DNA from: Ectocarpus siliculosus
Taxonomy: Eukaryota; Sar; Phaeophyceae; Ectocarpales; Ectocarpaceae
Assembly (NCBI GenBank): GCA_000310025.1
Contig: FN648519.1
Coordinates: 116,227 to 180,226 of the forward strand
Direction of reading: 5' to 3'
DNA: 64,000 bases
Below the pieces are notes generated by a model. That model saw nothing but the letters and a program-made list of their open reading frames with translations, did not search any database and was not told the DNA's origin. This document shows positions 11,450 through 22,854 of this stretch, one piece after another (the stretch's first letter is position 1; each line of letters opens with the position of its first letter). Position numbers and translations under genes: made by a program.

Positions 11450-12907
11450 TTATTTTTCGCGGCGAGCACACGCAGAGAAATCGCATGTGAAGTCAGCCGG
11501 CAACGGCAACGCGTTTGAGTCTGCGTACAGCTCGCTACGGATCCTCTTGGAACCCGTTGCCCCCACACTAGTAGTGGCGCCAACATATCGCTTCGCTACC
11601 CTCTCCGTACGCCACCCGGCAATTTTCATGATATTGTCCATCGCCGTTCCGTCAAGTGACTGCGCTACAGAACCTCCGACGCGGAACGAGTGCATAGTGT
11701 AGCGGTGCGGCAGTCCCGCCGCTCGCAGATGCCCTTGTAGGGCAGCCGTCATCTGAACCGCCGTAAGCGGAGCGCAGCCCCGAGTTCCATCCAGCAGAAC
11801 GATAGGAAACAGATGCCCTTGGGACAAATCCCAGCCAATACCCTCCGCCGCACTGATGTAGGCCGTAACATTGCTTACCGCACAAATAGACGGGCAAGCG
11901 ACGTCCGGACGCACGGCCACGGCATCAACAGAGTCGCGGAGGGTCTTGCCAAACTGGAAGTTGAAAATCAGACCCTGCCCCGCGGGCAACCGCAGAACTT
12001 GCGATCCCATAGTGAAGGAGAGATCATGGCCTCGCCGCATGGAGGCGAACGCCAGCGAAAACAAAGCTACGTCCCGAGTGAGCTCAATACGTTCCGCCAA
12101 AGAGGACGCAGTCTGCGCGCGAGAGCGCATGTCCCTCAACAGATCGATGAGGACGTGCGGTAACATAGCCTCTGCCTGGTTGACAGCGACACCCACACGT
12201 TTTTGTTCCTCCCCCGTGAAGACGAGGTAGGAGTCGACGAGAGGACTACAACAGGGGTTGCCCGAGCGCGTGGCAGGGTCCCAGCTGCTGTCTTTTCCCA
12301 ACTGTTCTTGCATCGCCATCTTCAGCTTGGACACGATCCCTATCTGCATGGACGCGGCGGCATACCGCTTAGCACATGGCGAGTTTGGAAGACAATCGCG
12401 GCCGTGAGTCGTGCCGACACCAGGGCATGCCCTGTCGTGCACCCACTTGGTACCACTACCTTGTGTGTCCAAGAAGCAGAGATAGTCAAACACGTCTCGG
12501 TCCGACGCCTGCTTCCAACCCCGACGTTGTTCAGTCGCCGAAAGTATGAAAGCGTCGAACCCGTCCGCTACGGCGCACTTGCGCTGTTGAGCACGACGGT
12601 TAGACGCGGCCGAGAGGACCTGATCACCACGAGCGCGCAGCACGTCGAAATCGATCGACACCCGAGCCGCTTGAGGGTCACGCGGTACCGGACGCCCGCG
12701 GGCAGGCTGAACACCGCAGGACCAACAGTAGTTGTAATGTCCCACGTTTTCCGTCTGGCACGACGAACACGCGACAAACTGAACACAGCCGCCCGGAGGC
12801 AGGGTGGGGACCTGTGATACGAAGCACAAGCCATCCACAAGCCAAAGGGAGGGAACTGGGCAAGATGGACGAGAGTCGCATGCTGCATTACAAGGTCCCG
12901 GTGTCAA
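11450..12907 (-). CDS. tyrosine recombinase of the retroelement, with N-terminal CxxC zinc motif
   Basis: An intact frame of 485 codons opening at TTG directly after a stop, so an upstream splice or non-ATG start is likely. The catalytic set of the phage-integrase/DIRS recombinase fold is complete: an Arg in FASMRRGHDL (about 291-292), H406-x2-R409 in MHSFRVGG, W432 in IAGWRTE and the nucleophile Y441 in AKRYVG. The enzyme would cut and rejoin the circular cDNA intermediate into the genome without a target duplication. A C-x2-C-x10-C-x2-C motif (Cys 47, 50, 61, 64) precedes the core-binding region and may bind DNA or RNA. Only this ORF of the element is undamaged. The intervening 12908-13065 is non-coding. 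Confidence 0.9.
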   Translation of the reverse strand: MTPGPCNAACDSRPSCPVPSLWLVDGLCFVSQVPTLPPGGCVQFVACSSCQTENVGHYNYCWSCGVQPARGRPVPRDPQAARVSIDFDVLRARGDQVLSAASNRRAQQRKCAVADGFDAFILSATEQRRGWKQASDRDVFDYLCFLDTQGSGTKWVHDRACPGVGTTHGRDCLPNSPCAKRYAAASMQIGIVSKLKMAMQEQLGKDSSWDPATRSGNPCCSPLVDSYLVFTGEEQKRVGVAVNQAEAMLPHVLIDLLRDMRSRAQTASSLAERIELTRDVALFSLAFASMRRGHDLSFTMGSQVLRLPAGQGLIFNFQFGKTLRDSVDAVAVRPDVACPSICAVSNVTAYISAAEGIGWDLSQGHLFPIVLLDGTRGCAPLTAVQMTAALQGHLRAAGLPHRYTMHSFRVGGSVAQSLDGTAMDNIMKIAGWRTERVAKRYVGATTSVGATGSKRIRSELYADSNALPLPADFTCDFSACARREK

Positions 12908-13065
12908 TCAAAGAGATTGTTTTTCTTGAAGAGCGGCAGCCACCTAAGAACAAGAAGTAAAATCAACCTCGTAAGCTACCATGGACCACCTCGGGTACTT
13001 CCACTCTTTCAGGGACCCGTCTGGGCAGGGCCACTGAAAATATCCCCCCGCATTAGGCGGGGAAA

Positions 13066-15204
13066 TCAGCAAAGACCGCACTGCCGCCTGCTGCACTCGA
13101 GGGAACCAGTAAGACCTAGAACGTAGGCCGGTACAACAATAAGCGCATGCGCGTGGCACTGCGCAAGGTGTTGCACTACGTGGCCCGCCATCACCGGCGG
13201 CGGGAAACAATAACCGAATGCTCGATCCAGAGTACCTGGGTGCAACGCCACGTCTTGGGCGAAAACATCTACACCCGATGAACCCTCGCAATCATAGCGC
13301 GAGAAAAACGGCAGAACAACGTCCGACTCCGGGATACGTTGAGCCGAAGCGTCGGAGGCCATGAGGTCGATAGTAAACGGCCCCATGTCCTCCCAGAGAG
13401 CCTGAAAGGCCGCCGGGTTGAGCCTGATGATGCCCGCACGCGAAGGGCGAGATATATCATCAGCGACGACATTGGCAGCCAACGGGACCCATTTGAGGGA
13501 CAGCATAAACTCATACTCGACTTGTAGCTCGAACAAACGAACAAGAAGTGCATGCGTTTCCGGGTCGCGCGCCCGCCCCCTGTTGAAAGATCCACACACC
13601 GCGTTGTTGTCGACGTCGATGAGCACGTGCGCCCGCTGCAAGGAAGCCGGAAAGCGCGCACAGAATAGGCGCAACAAGTGGTACAACGCAAACATCTCTT
13701 TCTTGTAATATGTTTGTGTAGCCAATCGTCGGGGAACACGCCACCTGCGCGGTATTGAGCTCCCTTAATGTTGATGGCACCACCCCAGGCATGGGAAGAC
13801 GCGTCTGATGATCCGTCGATTTTGATGATGAGGTGGCTCGCTCGCTGCCACGGCCCTTCGTGTGAAGAAGCCGTCAGCGACAGCCACTTCTGGAACTCTT
13901 GCCGTAGATCCGCGTAAGCATCACGTGTCAGATCGATCTGACGCTGGTTGGTTTTGTCCATCGCGGAAAGGACGGCAAACATGGCATGCGTCCAAAGCGA
14001 CGCCGGCCGAATCGCCACCGTCATGCTCATGCCCTTACCCGCAACGCGTTGCAGCGTTCGGTAGGACACGCCCCCATCGGCCAGAGCTGTCCAGCTTCTC
14101 TTGCGGGATCCGGAAGGTCATCGTCTCCGAATCGCAGATGATGCCGAGGTATTGTAGAGCTGTGACGGGTCGAAGCTCGCACTTCTTGAGTGACAGGAAC
14201 TGTCCGCAGAAGAGCGAAGTCAGCATGGCGACGTGAGTCGCTTCCCCGGCTGCCAACCACTGATCCGGCGCCGGCCGACCATATGTGGCCAGAAAGTTTC
14301 TCCGCGAAGAATCATCGAGGTATGCGAGAGAAGGGGCGCCTTTGGAACGCTGAAAGGCCGCCTTCGCTTCGCCGAGAGTATGGTAGACGTACGGGCTGAG
14401 GCTAAATCCGAACGGGAGGACGCACCAGCAGTAGTCGACGCCCTTGTAGGATAAGCAGAAGAGAGGCCATGACGATGGCCGCAGAAGAACACGATGAAAC
14501 GCTGAGGAGTCGTCGAGTGACGTCATGTAGCATCCCGACGACGCAATGCTAGCCACGCGCGCTACCGTGTCCATGGCGAAAGGTATTTTCCGTGTGCAGC
14601 TGTTAAGCGGTCGAGCGTCATAGATAAGACGCGGTTTGGACGTCTCCACCGACAAAGCCATGATCATGCGAGGACGCACCGGACCGGTGGAGCCCTTGAC
14701 GTCAGCCCACCGGAAATGCAACCTCGGTCGAGCAAGGATTGCATTTCCGCCTCGACGAAGTTGTCAAATTTCAGCGGCCAACTGTGGTTGGAAGAAATGC
14801 GCTGCGGGAAATGATCAATATTGTAGGGGAGAGACGGCGACTCGCCTCTGAATTTGGGAAGCAGAAGGTCATAAGGGTCAACGCCATCCCGGATGTACGA
14901 AGTCAACGTATCTCGTAAGGGATGATCACGGAGAATGCAGTCCTCCCAGAACCCAGCATGGGCTCGCACGAATCCTGGGACGAAACCCTTGGGATCCCAC
15001 ACGGGAGCCTGCCATGGCAAGCGACGTAAATCGCCTTCCATCGGATCCCGGGTGACCTCGTCCAAAGTAGGAAACCCGCGAGAGGCCGTGGGAAAGGCGC
15101 CCACTTGCGCCCACTCGGACTCATCTGGCGGCAACAGGGGGGCCGGGGGCATGATCCACTCCACACTTTTGTGGCGGAGGTCAAGCGTCCGCAGCCAGTT
15201 CTCT
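13066..15204 (-). pseudogene. reverse transcriptase/RNase H of the retroelement, three frame changes
   Basis: Four overlapping minus-strand frames form one polyprotein: 15204-14664, 14721-14035, 14069-13269 and 13725-13066. The reverse transcriptase has KPRLIYDARPLN, DDSSAFHRVLL, a PFGFSLSPYVYH turn and the active-site box LAYLDDS. RNase H starts at IIKIDGSSDASSHAWGG, with VLIDVDNNAV and VPLAANVVADDISR. The DIRS-type tail reads TIDLMASDASAQR and GVDVFAQD. Frame changes fall near 14725, 14085 and 13720, each needing a one-base shift. An acceptor-like ttgcag just upstream of the first block suggests a spliced leader. DIRS-type RT assignment is firm. Confidence 0.85.
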
Positions 15205-15752
15205 GCTGCAACCTACCCGTGAGTAAAGTGTAAAGAACAGTTCGGAGTGGGGCGACACAGACAACAATTTCGAATTTCGAACCAAACCAGGAAGTGTCTA
15301 TGAGAGCATTGGGCATGCGACAAGACAAAGGGGGCGGTGGCGGGGCGTCGGGAATACAGAGATCAAGATCCCCCCCCCCTACTATATATATATATATATA
15401 TTTATTTTTTTTATATTTGTTTTTGAAGAGAGAACCTGGGCGCGGAGAGGTGACCGCACGGGTTCCCGTCAACATATAAAAGGCACACAGCATGGTATAT
15501 ATATTTCTTTTCGGGGCCCAATTTGTATGGCCGCGTGTGAAATTACGTTACAAAGCGAACGTCGATTCGATGCTGTGTATCCAGGCGTACCGTCGAGAAA
15601 ACATGACAGCGCACGGACCAACTAACACAACGTCTCGCCGGGCTTATACAAGTGTAAGTATACCTACTCACAGACGGGATTGCTAGCTACGGCGATATTG
15701 GTGTGCATATGGGTTGGTGTTAGTTGGGCGTGCACCACGAGGTACGTCAGTA

Positions 15753-15834
15753 GGGTCATTTTCCAACATCCTTTCTGGAATATCTGACTCTTCCCGATTT
15801 CGTTCCGAAATGCGTCTCAAATCCGATATTACTG
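15753..15834 (-). repeat. A1 repeat of the split-repeat retroelement
   Basis: 82 bp, GGGTCATTTTCCAACATCC to ATTACTG, matching A2 at 11191-11278. It forms the outer 5' end of the element on the minus strand. The interval 15205-15752 holds a short (TA)n tract near 15384 and no Gag-like frame. Confidence 0.9.
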
Positions 15835-15846
15835 CTGTGTTTTTGC

Positions 15847-16290
15847 TACAGCAGTATGGTCTAGACGCCGAACGACGTCCGCGTACTACGGCAACGACCT
15901 AACTGGATGGGATGCTTCCTGCCACGGCGAACCATACAACCATGCGATGCAATCATCCGTTCGTGTGTCGTGCGGCTGCCACATCTGTCGACGACAGGTA
16001 CACGTAGAGTTCTCGCCATGCCACATGTGTCGACGACAGGTACACGTAGAGTTCTCGCCATGTTGTCGTTACCGCGCAGGAAGACCCCTCGGAGATGCTC
16101 CACATGGTGCTACAACGACAGCAGTACTACTGTACATCCATGTCGTAGGAGAGTGGAGTTGTGCTGTCACGGCATCTTCCACGCACTCTCCTACCGGTGC
16201 TTGCGTCGAGTCTTGTAGGCCGAAGTACAAGAGTGGGTTGGGTTTCCGGGTTGTGGAAGCAAACCTGCCTGCAACAACAGAGAAGGCGGT
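15847..16290. repeat. right-flank copy of the 10.7-kb sequence, with a 42-bp tandem duplication
   Basis: Diverged, longer relative of 10720-10900. It contains a direct tandem duplication, 15980-16020 and 16022-16062 (41-bp copies, period 42, one difference, ATCTG versus ATGTG), with GTCGACGACAGGTACACG in each. Confidence 0.7.
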
Positions 16291-18662
16291 GTTCTAATTA
16301 CTACAACATCCCGCTAACCTTTTTTTTTTCGCCACATGTGGTTGCATATTTCTTTGCCACTGCCGAAAAAGACCACTGGATCTTTACGCAGTCCATCTTT
16401 CGCATTTATTTACACCGAACGCAGGACGGGTCTACCTTCATCATTGATGTTGTTGTTGTTGTTGTCTTCCCAATAAAACCGTTCCGATCTCTCTCTATCC
16501 AGTACCTTCGTATGTCCGTACTGATCCAACACTTGATGCGGTCGATTCTCGTGGTCACAGGCTACAGTAACGTCCCGTAAAGAGGTACGCTCAAACAAAC
16601 TGGCCCCGAGGGGTCCGCAAGTCAATAGAAATCAACGACAGATATTCTGGAGTCCTCCGCTCCCTCTGCGCGCTATGCGAGGTAACACCTGAGAGCATCA
16701 CGGGCCAGAGAGAACGAGGTACACCCCCTTGGTTCAATCTTGGTGCTTCACACGCAAGCAGAGACAAGGCCATCTGACCCAGAAAAAGAGAGAAAAAAGA
16801 GCGACAAAGAGAAAAAAGAGAAAAAGAGAAAAATATATAAGGAAACAGGAAGAAAAGACAATCGTTTTCCACGACGCAAACGTCGACGTCTGTCTCCGTT
16901 TTTTGTTGTTGTTCCCTTCGCACTCTTTCCTTGCGGCGGTTTTCACACCGACTTCGAACCAGAACGTGGGGTGCAATTTCCTCTCTTCGTACCTTCCTCG
17001 TGGGCCTTCTCCATCGTTATGTACATAATGTGTACCTCGATTTTTCGGCTCTTCGATTCCGATAGACAAGACTACGGACTGACATATTTCCCTTTCACCC
17101 CCGACGGGACCGCGCGCTCGTTGAGTGCCGAAATTCTTCACCCCTTCCTCGCCTCTGCCAGCACCGTCCCTTCTTCCCGCCCCTACATATCCTCTCCGCG
17201 TAGCAAGCTCATTGAGGGATCCGGACAATCCTTCTTCTTCCTCTATTCTTGCTCTCGGACACTCACCACCATCCGTCCTGGATGTTGGCCCCCAGCCCCA
17301 TTGGGGGGCGGGGGGCCAATCCTCAACCCTAGTAGCCTACAGAGGGCGAGGTGAGGTTTGTGCGGACGGGTAGTACCAGAGCCTTTCGTGTTAGAGAGAG
17401 TCTTGAAGGTCCTGGCGCGTGGGGTTGAAGCGCTAGAAGGCGGTTCAAAGGCGCCTACCCGGCGTCAGGCGTTGCGCCCCACACGAAAAAAACACTGTGC
17501 CCCATTTTGTGCCCAAACACGCGGGGTATACCCCATTTTGTCAGTTGCCGTAAAATTGATCCAGGAAAAAACGGCTCTTGTGGACATTTTCAATAACATA
17601 CAAACGCCTTTTCTTGCGTGCAGGGCGCACAGGACTTGGATTCCTATCTACGACTGCAGAGCGCGACACCAAGGAAATCTTCAAAGTTGTGACGTCATAT
17701 GAAGGGAGATGTCAGAATAGACACGACGAACGTGAAAAAGGTTTTGTGTTGTCACCTTGGAGGTACGGGGAGAACGCTATCTTGGCGCTGTCCGCGGTTA
17801 TCACATCGGAGTGCAGGAGTTCTCCAACTGGGCGCCCGGGTCTCGTGGTGAAGCGTAACGCTGCAGCCCACACACTGCAGCAAATGTTCATGCGTACACA
17901 TTGATAACAGCATGCAGGCAGTGATAGGTTTAGTGCGGCGAACATCCAATACCACGATTTCTTTTCCATGCAGTCGTACCTCGGTGAAGGACACACATGG
18001 GGTTTCGCTGAAAAGGTGTTCTTGAGCCAGGCACGTGTCGCTAAGGTTTTGATAAACATAACTCACGATCCCCGGGATCGTGGCGTTTGATACATCAACA
18101 AAAAGGCCTTGGGCACGGGTACTAGTAGAACCGAATTGAATTGGAGGTCGAACAATATTAGGGCACCTCATTTTCATCTAGATATCAGCCACATCCCAAG
18201 TACACACAACACTACAACCAAGATGATATGGTGTATGCAACACCCGAACCCGTTTTATTTTTAGAAATAACCCCGGTCGACCGCACACACACCAAAAACT
18301 CGGAGCATAAATCTCTTACATTGAGGCGCAGACCAGAAATATGCTACCCCAAACATGCCGGAAGTACCAAGAACAGCACACGCATCCATCACATTCCGCT
18401 AACACTTTACTAGAGCCCCCCTCCCCTACCTTTGCCCATTGTTTGTAATTCAAGAGCGAGCACATGCACAACTTCCGAAAAGAGGTACTGGGTTTCGCGG
18501 TAATTTCTCTCCGTAATCAATTTTCCTCGGACGACGATAGGCGATGACTAGATTGACTGAGCACAACTAGGTCCTCGAATACCATCACGCCACTCTACAC
18601 CCGCGGCTACAACCACACCCGTCCTGTACACAACACCAACCAATCAAATACAACTAACTCAC
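16291..18662. other. gene-poor stretch
   Basis: No supportable exon. A purine-rich strand bias (AGAAAAAGAGAG type) at 16778-16862 generates overlapping frames on both strands at 16591-17354. T-runs lie near 16320. Frames at 17358-18177 overlap in several phases without splice or start context. Confidence 0.45.
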
Positions 18663-18859
18663 AGGCTGTTTTGGCCGTCTTCTAGCCTCTTGAACATAGA
18701 GTGATTGCCCTTGTCGAAGATCTTCAGACGATCTTCAAGCTCCGCGTAGAGTCGTGAAGAACCCTCGGGAGGACCCTTAGCAACTTGTTCCAAGCACGCT
18801 GCAGACGTGGGCTCCATACGAAACATGTTCGCCGCACTGGTGATGATCGGTAGGGAAAA
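18663..18859 (-). CDS. probable internal exon, unknown gene
   Basis: Minus strand, bounded by an acceptor after a pyrimidine-rich tract (aaatcag|TTTTCC) and a strong donor (AGCCT|GTGAGT). It reads about 65 residues of ordinary composition, including ITSAANMFRMEPTSAACLEQ and LYAELEDRLKIFDKGNHS. No family recognised. It could belong to one gene with the minus-strand exons at 20069-20375 and 21042-21278, although exon phases do not chain without further exons. Confidence 0.4.
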
Positions 18860-20068
18860 CTGATTTCGAGGGAAACGAAGTACATACAACGGAGGAAGAA
18901 CACAAGCATCGGACATACAGCAGTATGGTGAGGTGCTGAAGGGACGAGGGTCTATCGACGATCCGTGAAACGTTTCTTCTCGATGTCATCGTCGTCAATC
19001 CTTCTGCACATAGGCGCATCGATCAATCGCACGAAAAACTAGAATCCGTCCTCGGATCGAGCAACCAACCAAGTTGTAGGCATACATATTTATGTATTTT
19101 CAGCAACAAGGGGTCTTCACACAGTACAGCAAATGGAGTTAGTTCAGGAACACACATCATTACGATCCAATGGCCATTGCATTTCTGGTCGGCACTCTTA
19201 AAGCATGATGAACAAACGGCGGTCTATCGTTTCAACCCAGAATAGAGGGTCTAACTCGCGAACATTACCTCATATGCGAGGTCCTCCGTGAAGACGTCAC
19301 CGTCGTATACTTCGCTCAAAGTTAGTGTCCTGCCAGCCAGCCTGGTGTGTCCTACGTCAAATGTCATTGATCACGTGGTTCTGGCGTGCTACTTGATTGA
19401 GTGTCTACAGGGACGACGTCGACGGAACAGTTCAGCGTTTCGTACGGACGGCGCATGGCAACAAACAAATAGGATATCGATCATTAAAAAATGAGACATC
19501 AAGTAAAATTCTGCTATGGAACAGTGTCATCATGCAATTAACTTTCGACATGACTCGTAACGCTGAAATACTATTGACGGACCGTAGCGAAGGAGGCATA
19601 TGAGACTCAGGGACTGCACGTCTGGCACACTACACATAGGCGCCAAAGGCAAAAGCACAAGCGTGCGGGTTGCAGCCCATCGGACTAAAATATGCCGGGC
19701 AACGCTTCCATCAACGGAGATCAGCACTCTCTCGGTTTTGTTATTCTTATGTGATCTTGAATGGAATGCTCTTCGGATGGGGGTCATCATTGAATCATAC
19801 ATAAACGAGGGTCATGCATGAGTGAACGTCCTAGATCTTTGTGAGATACATACTACAACTGGAAACGAATGCGCAAGAGTAGACGTACTAGAGAGCTGAC
19901 AAAACAATGCCCGGGCAAACTCCAGCACAACAAGTACCTCGTCACCGACGCCCTTGATGGTCTCATATTTCCTGCACCAACAGTGGGCAAAAACGACAAG
20001 GCAAACCATACAGTATTACCCTCTCTATCGCAGAGGAGGGTGGCCTAGAACACAGGTTTACACGAATG
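18860..20068. other. no exon seen; possible intron
   Basis: Only short overlapping frames on both strands. If the exons on either side form one gene this is intronic. Confidence 0.4.
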
Positions 20069-20375
20069 AAGCACACCGTTTCTGCTTTGGTGCAGTTCCC
20101 GTCGACCACAAGGTAGGAAATACCGTCCACGATTTCTTCTGGCCCTGACTCAGGGTCTGGCTCACCCTCTAAAAAAGGGGGTACGCAACGCCCATCGCGA
20201 ATGATGTCGACGAGACCATGCAGAGCCTCCCGAGTCGCACGCCTCTGGGCTGACATGAAGTCGGAACCCCGACCAGAAACAGGGTTCATGGCGTAGTCTG
20301 AGCGATTGCCATCAAAGGGAGGATGAGCCGGCGGTGTTAACTTGAGCATGAATTCTGGTGGTGGAAGAACTGCAC
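20069..20375 (-). CDS. probable exon, unknown gene
   Basis: Minus strand. After an acceptor (ttggattag|GTGCAG, or the nested gtgcag|TTC) the frame gives about 100 residues with coding composition: PPPEFMLKLTPPAHPPFDG, a basic RRATREALHGLVDIIRDGR and an acidic GEPDPESGPEEIVDG. The 3' boundary is uncertain; donor-like ACG|GTGTGC and CGT|GTAAAC both lie near 20060-20080. No domain recognised. Confidence 0.4.
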
Positions 20376-21041
20376 CTAATCCAAAATGGAAAAGGCGCAA
20401 GATCGCGAGGGGAGCATCATATCCACTGAAGACTTAGGCTCCAGGTTTCATATTCAATATCCCCGCGGCCCGCGGACATCCAGGCTGTTAAAATATGTCG
20501 TTGTTGCCAGTCACAAAAAAAAGTAGAAGTCGTATCTGATTATCGGACAAGAAGCTGTTTTTTGTTGGATCGGAAATTACACATATCTGCAGTAACATGT
20601 TACATTTCACGTTTTTTCCAAGCGGTCGCATGCATTCCGAAACGATGACAATTCTTGACTGGATTGCGCGTTTGTTTTGGCGTTTGCAGGTGCACACAAC
20701 AAGGACAACGACATCGATTGCGCAGCAAGTACTGGTCGTAGCGAGCTCATCAACGGCTTCTACCACCTGCTATCCCAGCCGTGTATTTGTAGTTGCCGTG
20801 TGGCCAGTTGGGCTCAAAGCCAAATGTGAGCAACAGCAACACAGCCTGGACGTTTTCTTTCGTTTTGAACCGCACGCGTTTCTGTTGATGGTAACGTAAG
20901 AAGCCGCCACCAACGCCCCAAACTCCGGCGGTCGAGTAGCCTAAACATATGCTAACTTAGCCTGGAGTATGCAACCAGGGCGATATATACGGTGTGAGCG
21001 GCGCAAAATTTCGTGAGGGGTTGGATGTCTCTCTCTCTCAC

Positions 21042-21278
21042 CTGCCGACTCGAAGCAGACTGCTCGACTGTCTGGGTGGTGGTCGCCACGGCGACACGTT
21101 CAATGAGGGCTCGAAGAGCAGCTCCTTTCTCGGGGGTCTTCGTTAGCGCGTCCATGATCGAACAGCCCTCGCCAAGGTTGTCGCCCTCGCCCAGATGGAG
21201 GTCTTGCGGTGAAGGTCTTCCACCCCCCGGTGAGGCTGAAGAGGAGTTCGATGACGAAAATAGCACTCCCTGCGAGCG
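21042..21278 (-). CDS. probable exon, unknown gene, phase 0-0
   Basis: Minus strand, 237 nt between cagcag| (acceptor with upstream ccttgttccgt) and CGGCAG|GTGAGA (strong donor). The 79 residues contain Ser-rich SSSNSSSASPGGG and a helical TPEKGAALRALIERVAVA. Both boundaries are canonical and phase 0, which supports a real exon. Function unknown. The composite repeat begins about 190 bases upstream, so any 5' exon would lie across it. Confidence 0.45.
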
Positions 21279-21464
21279 CTGCTGACGGAACAAGGTAGGG
21301 ACATGGATGGGCGGTAGAGCGTGTTGAGATTCAAAAGCACGAGCGCGTCAAGCGCGACAGAGTTTACACGAAGGATATTCGCAGAATGACAGACTAAGAT
21401 ACATACGATGAAGCACAGATAGGTGATGGTCCGTGAAAAAGTCAAGCTTTGTACTTAATGGGCA

Positions 21465-22850
21465 GGTTTACTTAAGGCGTAGACAAAGGCGTAGACAAAA
21501 CAAACCGAGGTTTATTGAAACAACTCGAATTGCCGTATTGTTTATATTGGGGTACCCGGAACGTACTGCGTACTGCGGGGCCCCCTCGGTCGAGAGGAGG
21601 AGTCGCACGTGATACCATTCTGTTCAAGCCTTGTGTCCACAGAGTCTTAGCGTGCCAGAGAGAGAGAGTATCGCAGAGACAACTAGCGAGGTAGTCACAT
21701 AGAAGGCTTCTAGTGGTGTGCCAGTCTCTGGAGCTGACAGGAAGTGGACAGGAAGTGGAGTATTTTCTTGCCTCCTCTTCCAGTTGGGAAATCGGGCTAC
21801 CCGAGCTACAGCAGTCGTAACTGAGAACCCGGGGTCCCGAGATGTGACGAGAGCGGAGAGGAGAGCAAGGACGCCAGGCGCCGGCAGGCGTGGAATCTAG
21901 GGCGCAACACTGAGCGGTACGTGTGGTGATGTGATGACAATGTGGGATGATGTGGGAAGAGAGCAAAACCCACAATGTGCTTTGGTGTGTCCAGGAGAGA
22001 CACAACCCCAACGGAGTGTTCTGGACGTTTGCATGGGGAGAGAGATCCCGCTGCTGCTGGTTTGATTCGGTGACGTACCAAGTCACCCATGTCGCACGTG
22101 ATTCAACGACTAAACACATCAACCGGGTTTGGTGGCCGAGTTTGGTGGGCCTGCTTCGACAGCGCTGGCTCTCACGGCTGTTGCCACCGTACGAAGAGTA
22201 CGCAGTCATGTGGATCACGTATGCATACACTCGCAAATACAGCAGTTGTTCCGCATCGATGCGGGAGAGAAAATTAACTGTGGGTTATGTGGCGTTACGT
22301 TCACCATGTTGAACGTGGTTTCAATGCCGGCTCCGTATCTAACGAGTGTGTGGTGGCCACAGCCAAGCAAGACAATACCCACAAACTATTGTTGTTTGGT
22401 GCCGATACGCGATGGAAGTACATACACGAATGCTGGATCACATGGTGTGCTGTAGACCAGTATATCACATGGACTAATCTGGCCTCAGATATGCGTTTCA
22501 GTCGTCTTGAATCACATGGTGTCCTGTACACGAGTGTGTACCACAGGGAAAATCTGGATTCAGATTTACGCTGCAGTCGATAAAAGCCAGAGATTGTGCA
22601 ATTGCCAGCGAAGTATGTGGACAATACTTACAGAGTAACAATAAGTTGTTGGAGACTTGCCGTGAGGATCGAGGCCCGATTCGACGGAATCCGTTAAAGC
22701 CCTCCCAGAGTACATACCTTTGTAGTGAGAAAGTTGCTCGACAGCACCAAGCATTCCTTGACGCCAGCACGTTGTTGATTTAAAAGCGATCAATCGATAA
22801 TGGTATGATCATGAGTATGCATGCAACAAGTATTAAATACCGTAACGACA
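21465..22850 (-). repeat. body of composite repeat element, right copy (inverted relative to 3441-4745)
   Basis: Reverse complement of 3441-4745, starting at TTAAGGCGTAGACAAAGGCG and running into the minisatellite at 22855. Scattered substitutions and small indels separate the copies, for example different lengths of the poly-T near 4209 versus its counterpart. Reading frames here are not conserved between copies, so it is not protein-coding. Confidence 0.85.
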
Positions 22851-22854
22851 CACA

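Larger units (their letters stand above)
10939..15834 (-). mobile_element. tyrosine-recombinase retrotransposon with split direct repeats (DIRS order, PAT/Ngaro-like ends)
   Basis: Read on the minus strand the layout is A1 (15834-15753), reverse transcriptase/RNase H, tyrosine recombinase, B1 (11345-11282), A2 (11278-11191), about 190 bp, B2 (11002-10939). The B copies are identical over 64 bp. The A copies differ by one base and a 6-bp insertion in A2. The A1-body-B1-A2-B2 arrangement is the hallmark of PAT- and Ngaro-type elements, which integrate by a tyrosine recombinase and leave no target duplication. No integrase, protease or DAM methylase is seen, and the 15205-15750 interval is too short and broken for a normal Gag. 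At least three frame changes in the RT region suggest a dead copy, despite fresh-looking repeats. Confidence 0.88.

Noticed and set aside
16734..17354. Long overlapping frames on both strands (164 and 204 codons)
   Set aside because: They follow a purine-rich tract and give Lys/Glu- or Phe/Leu-rich low-complexity peptides with no splice context.
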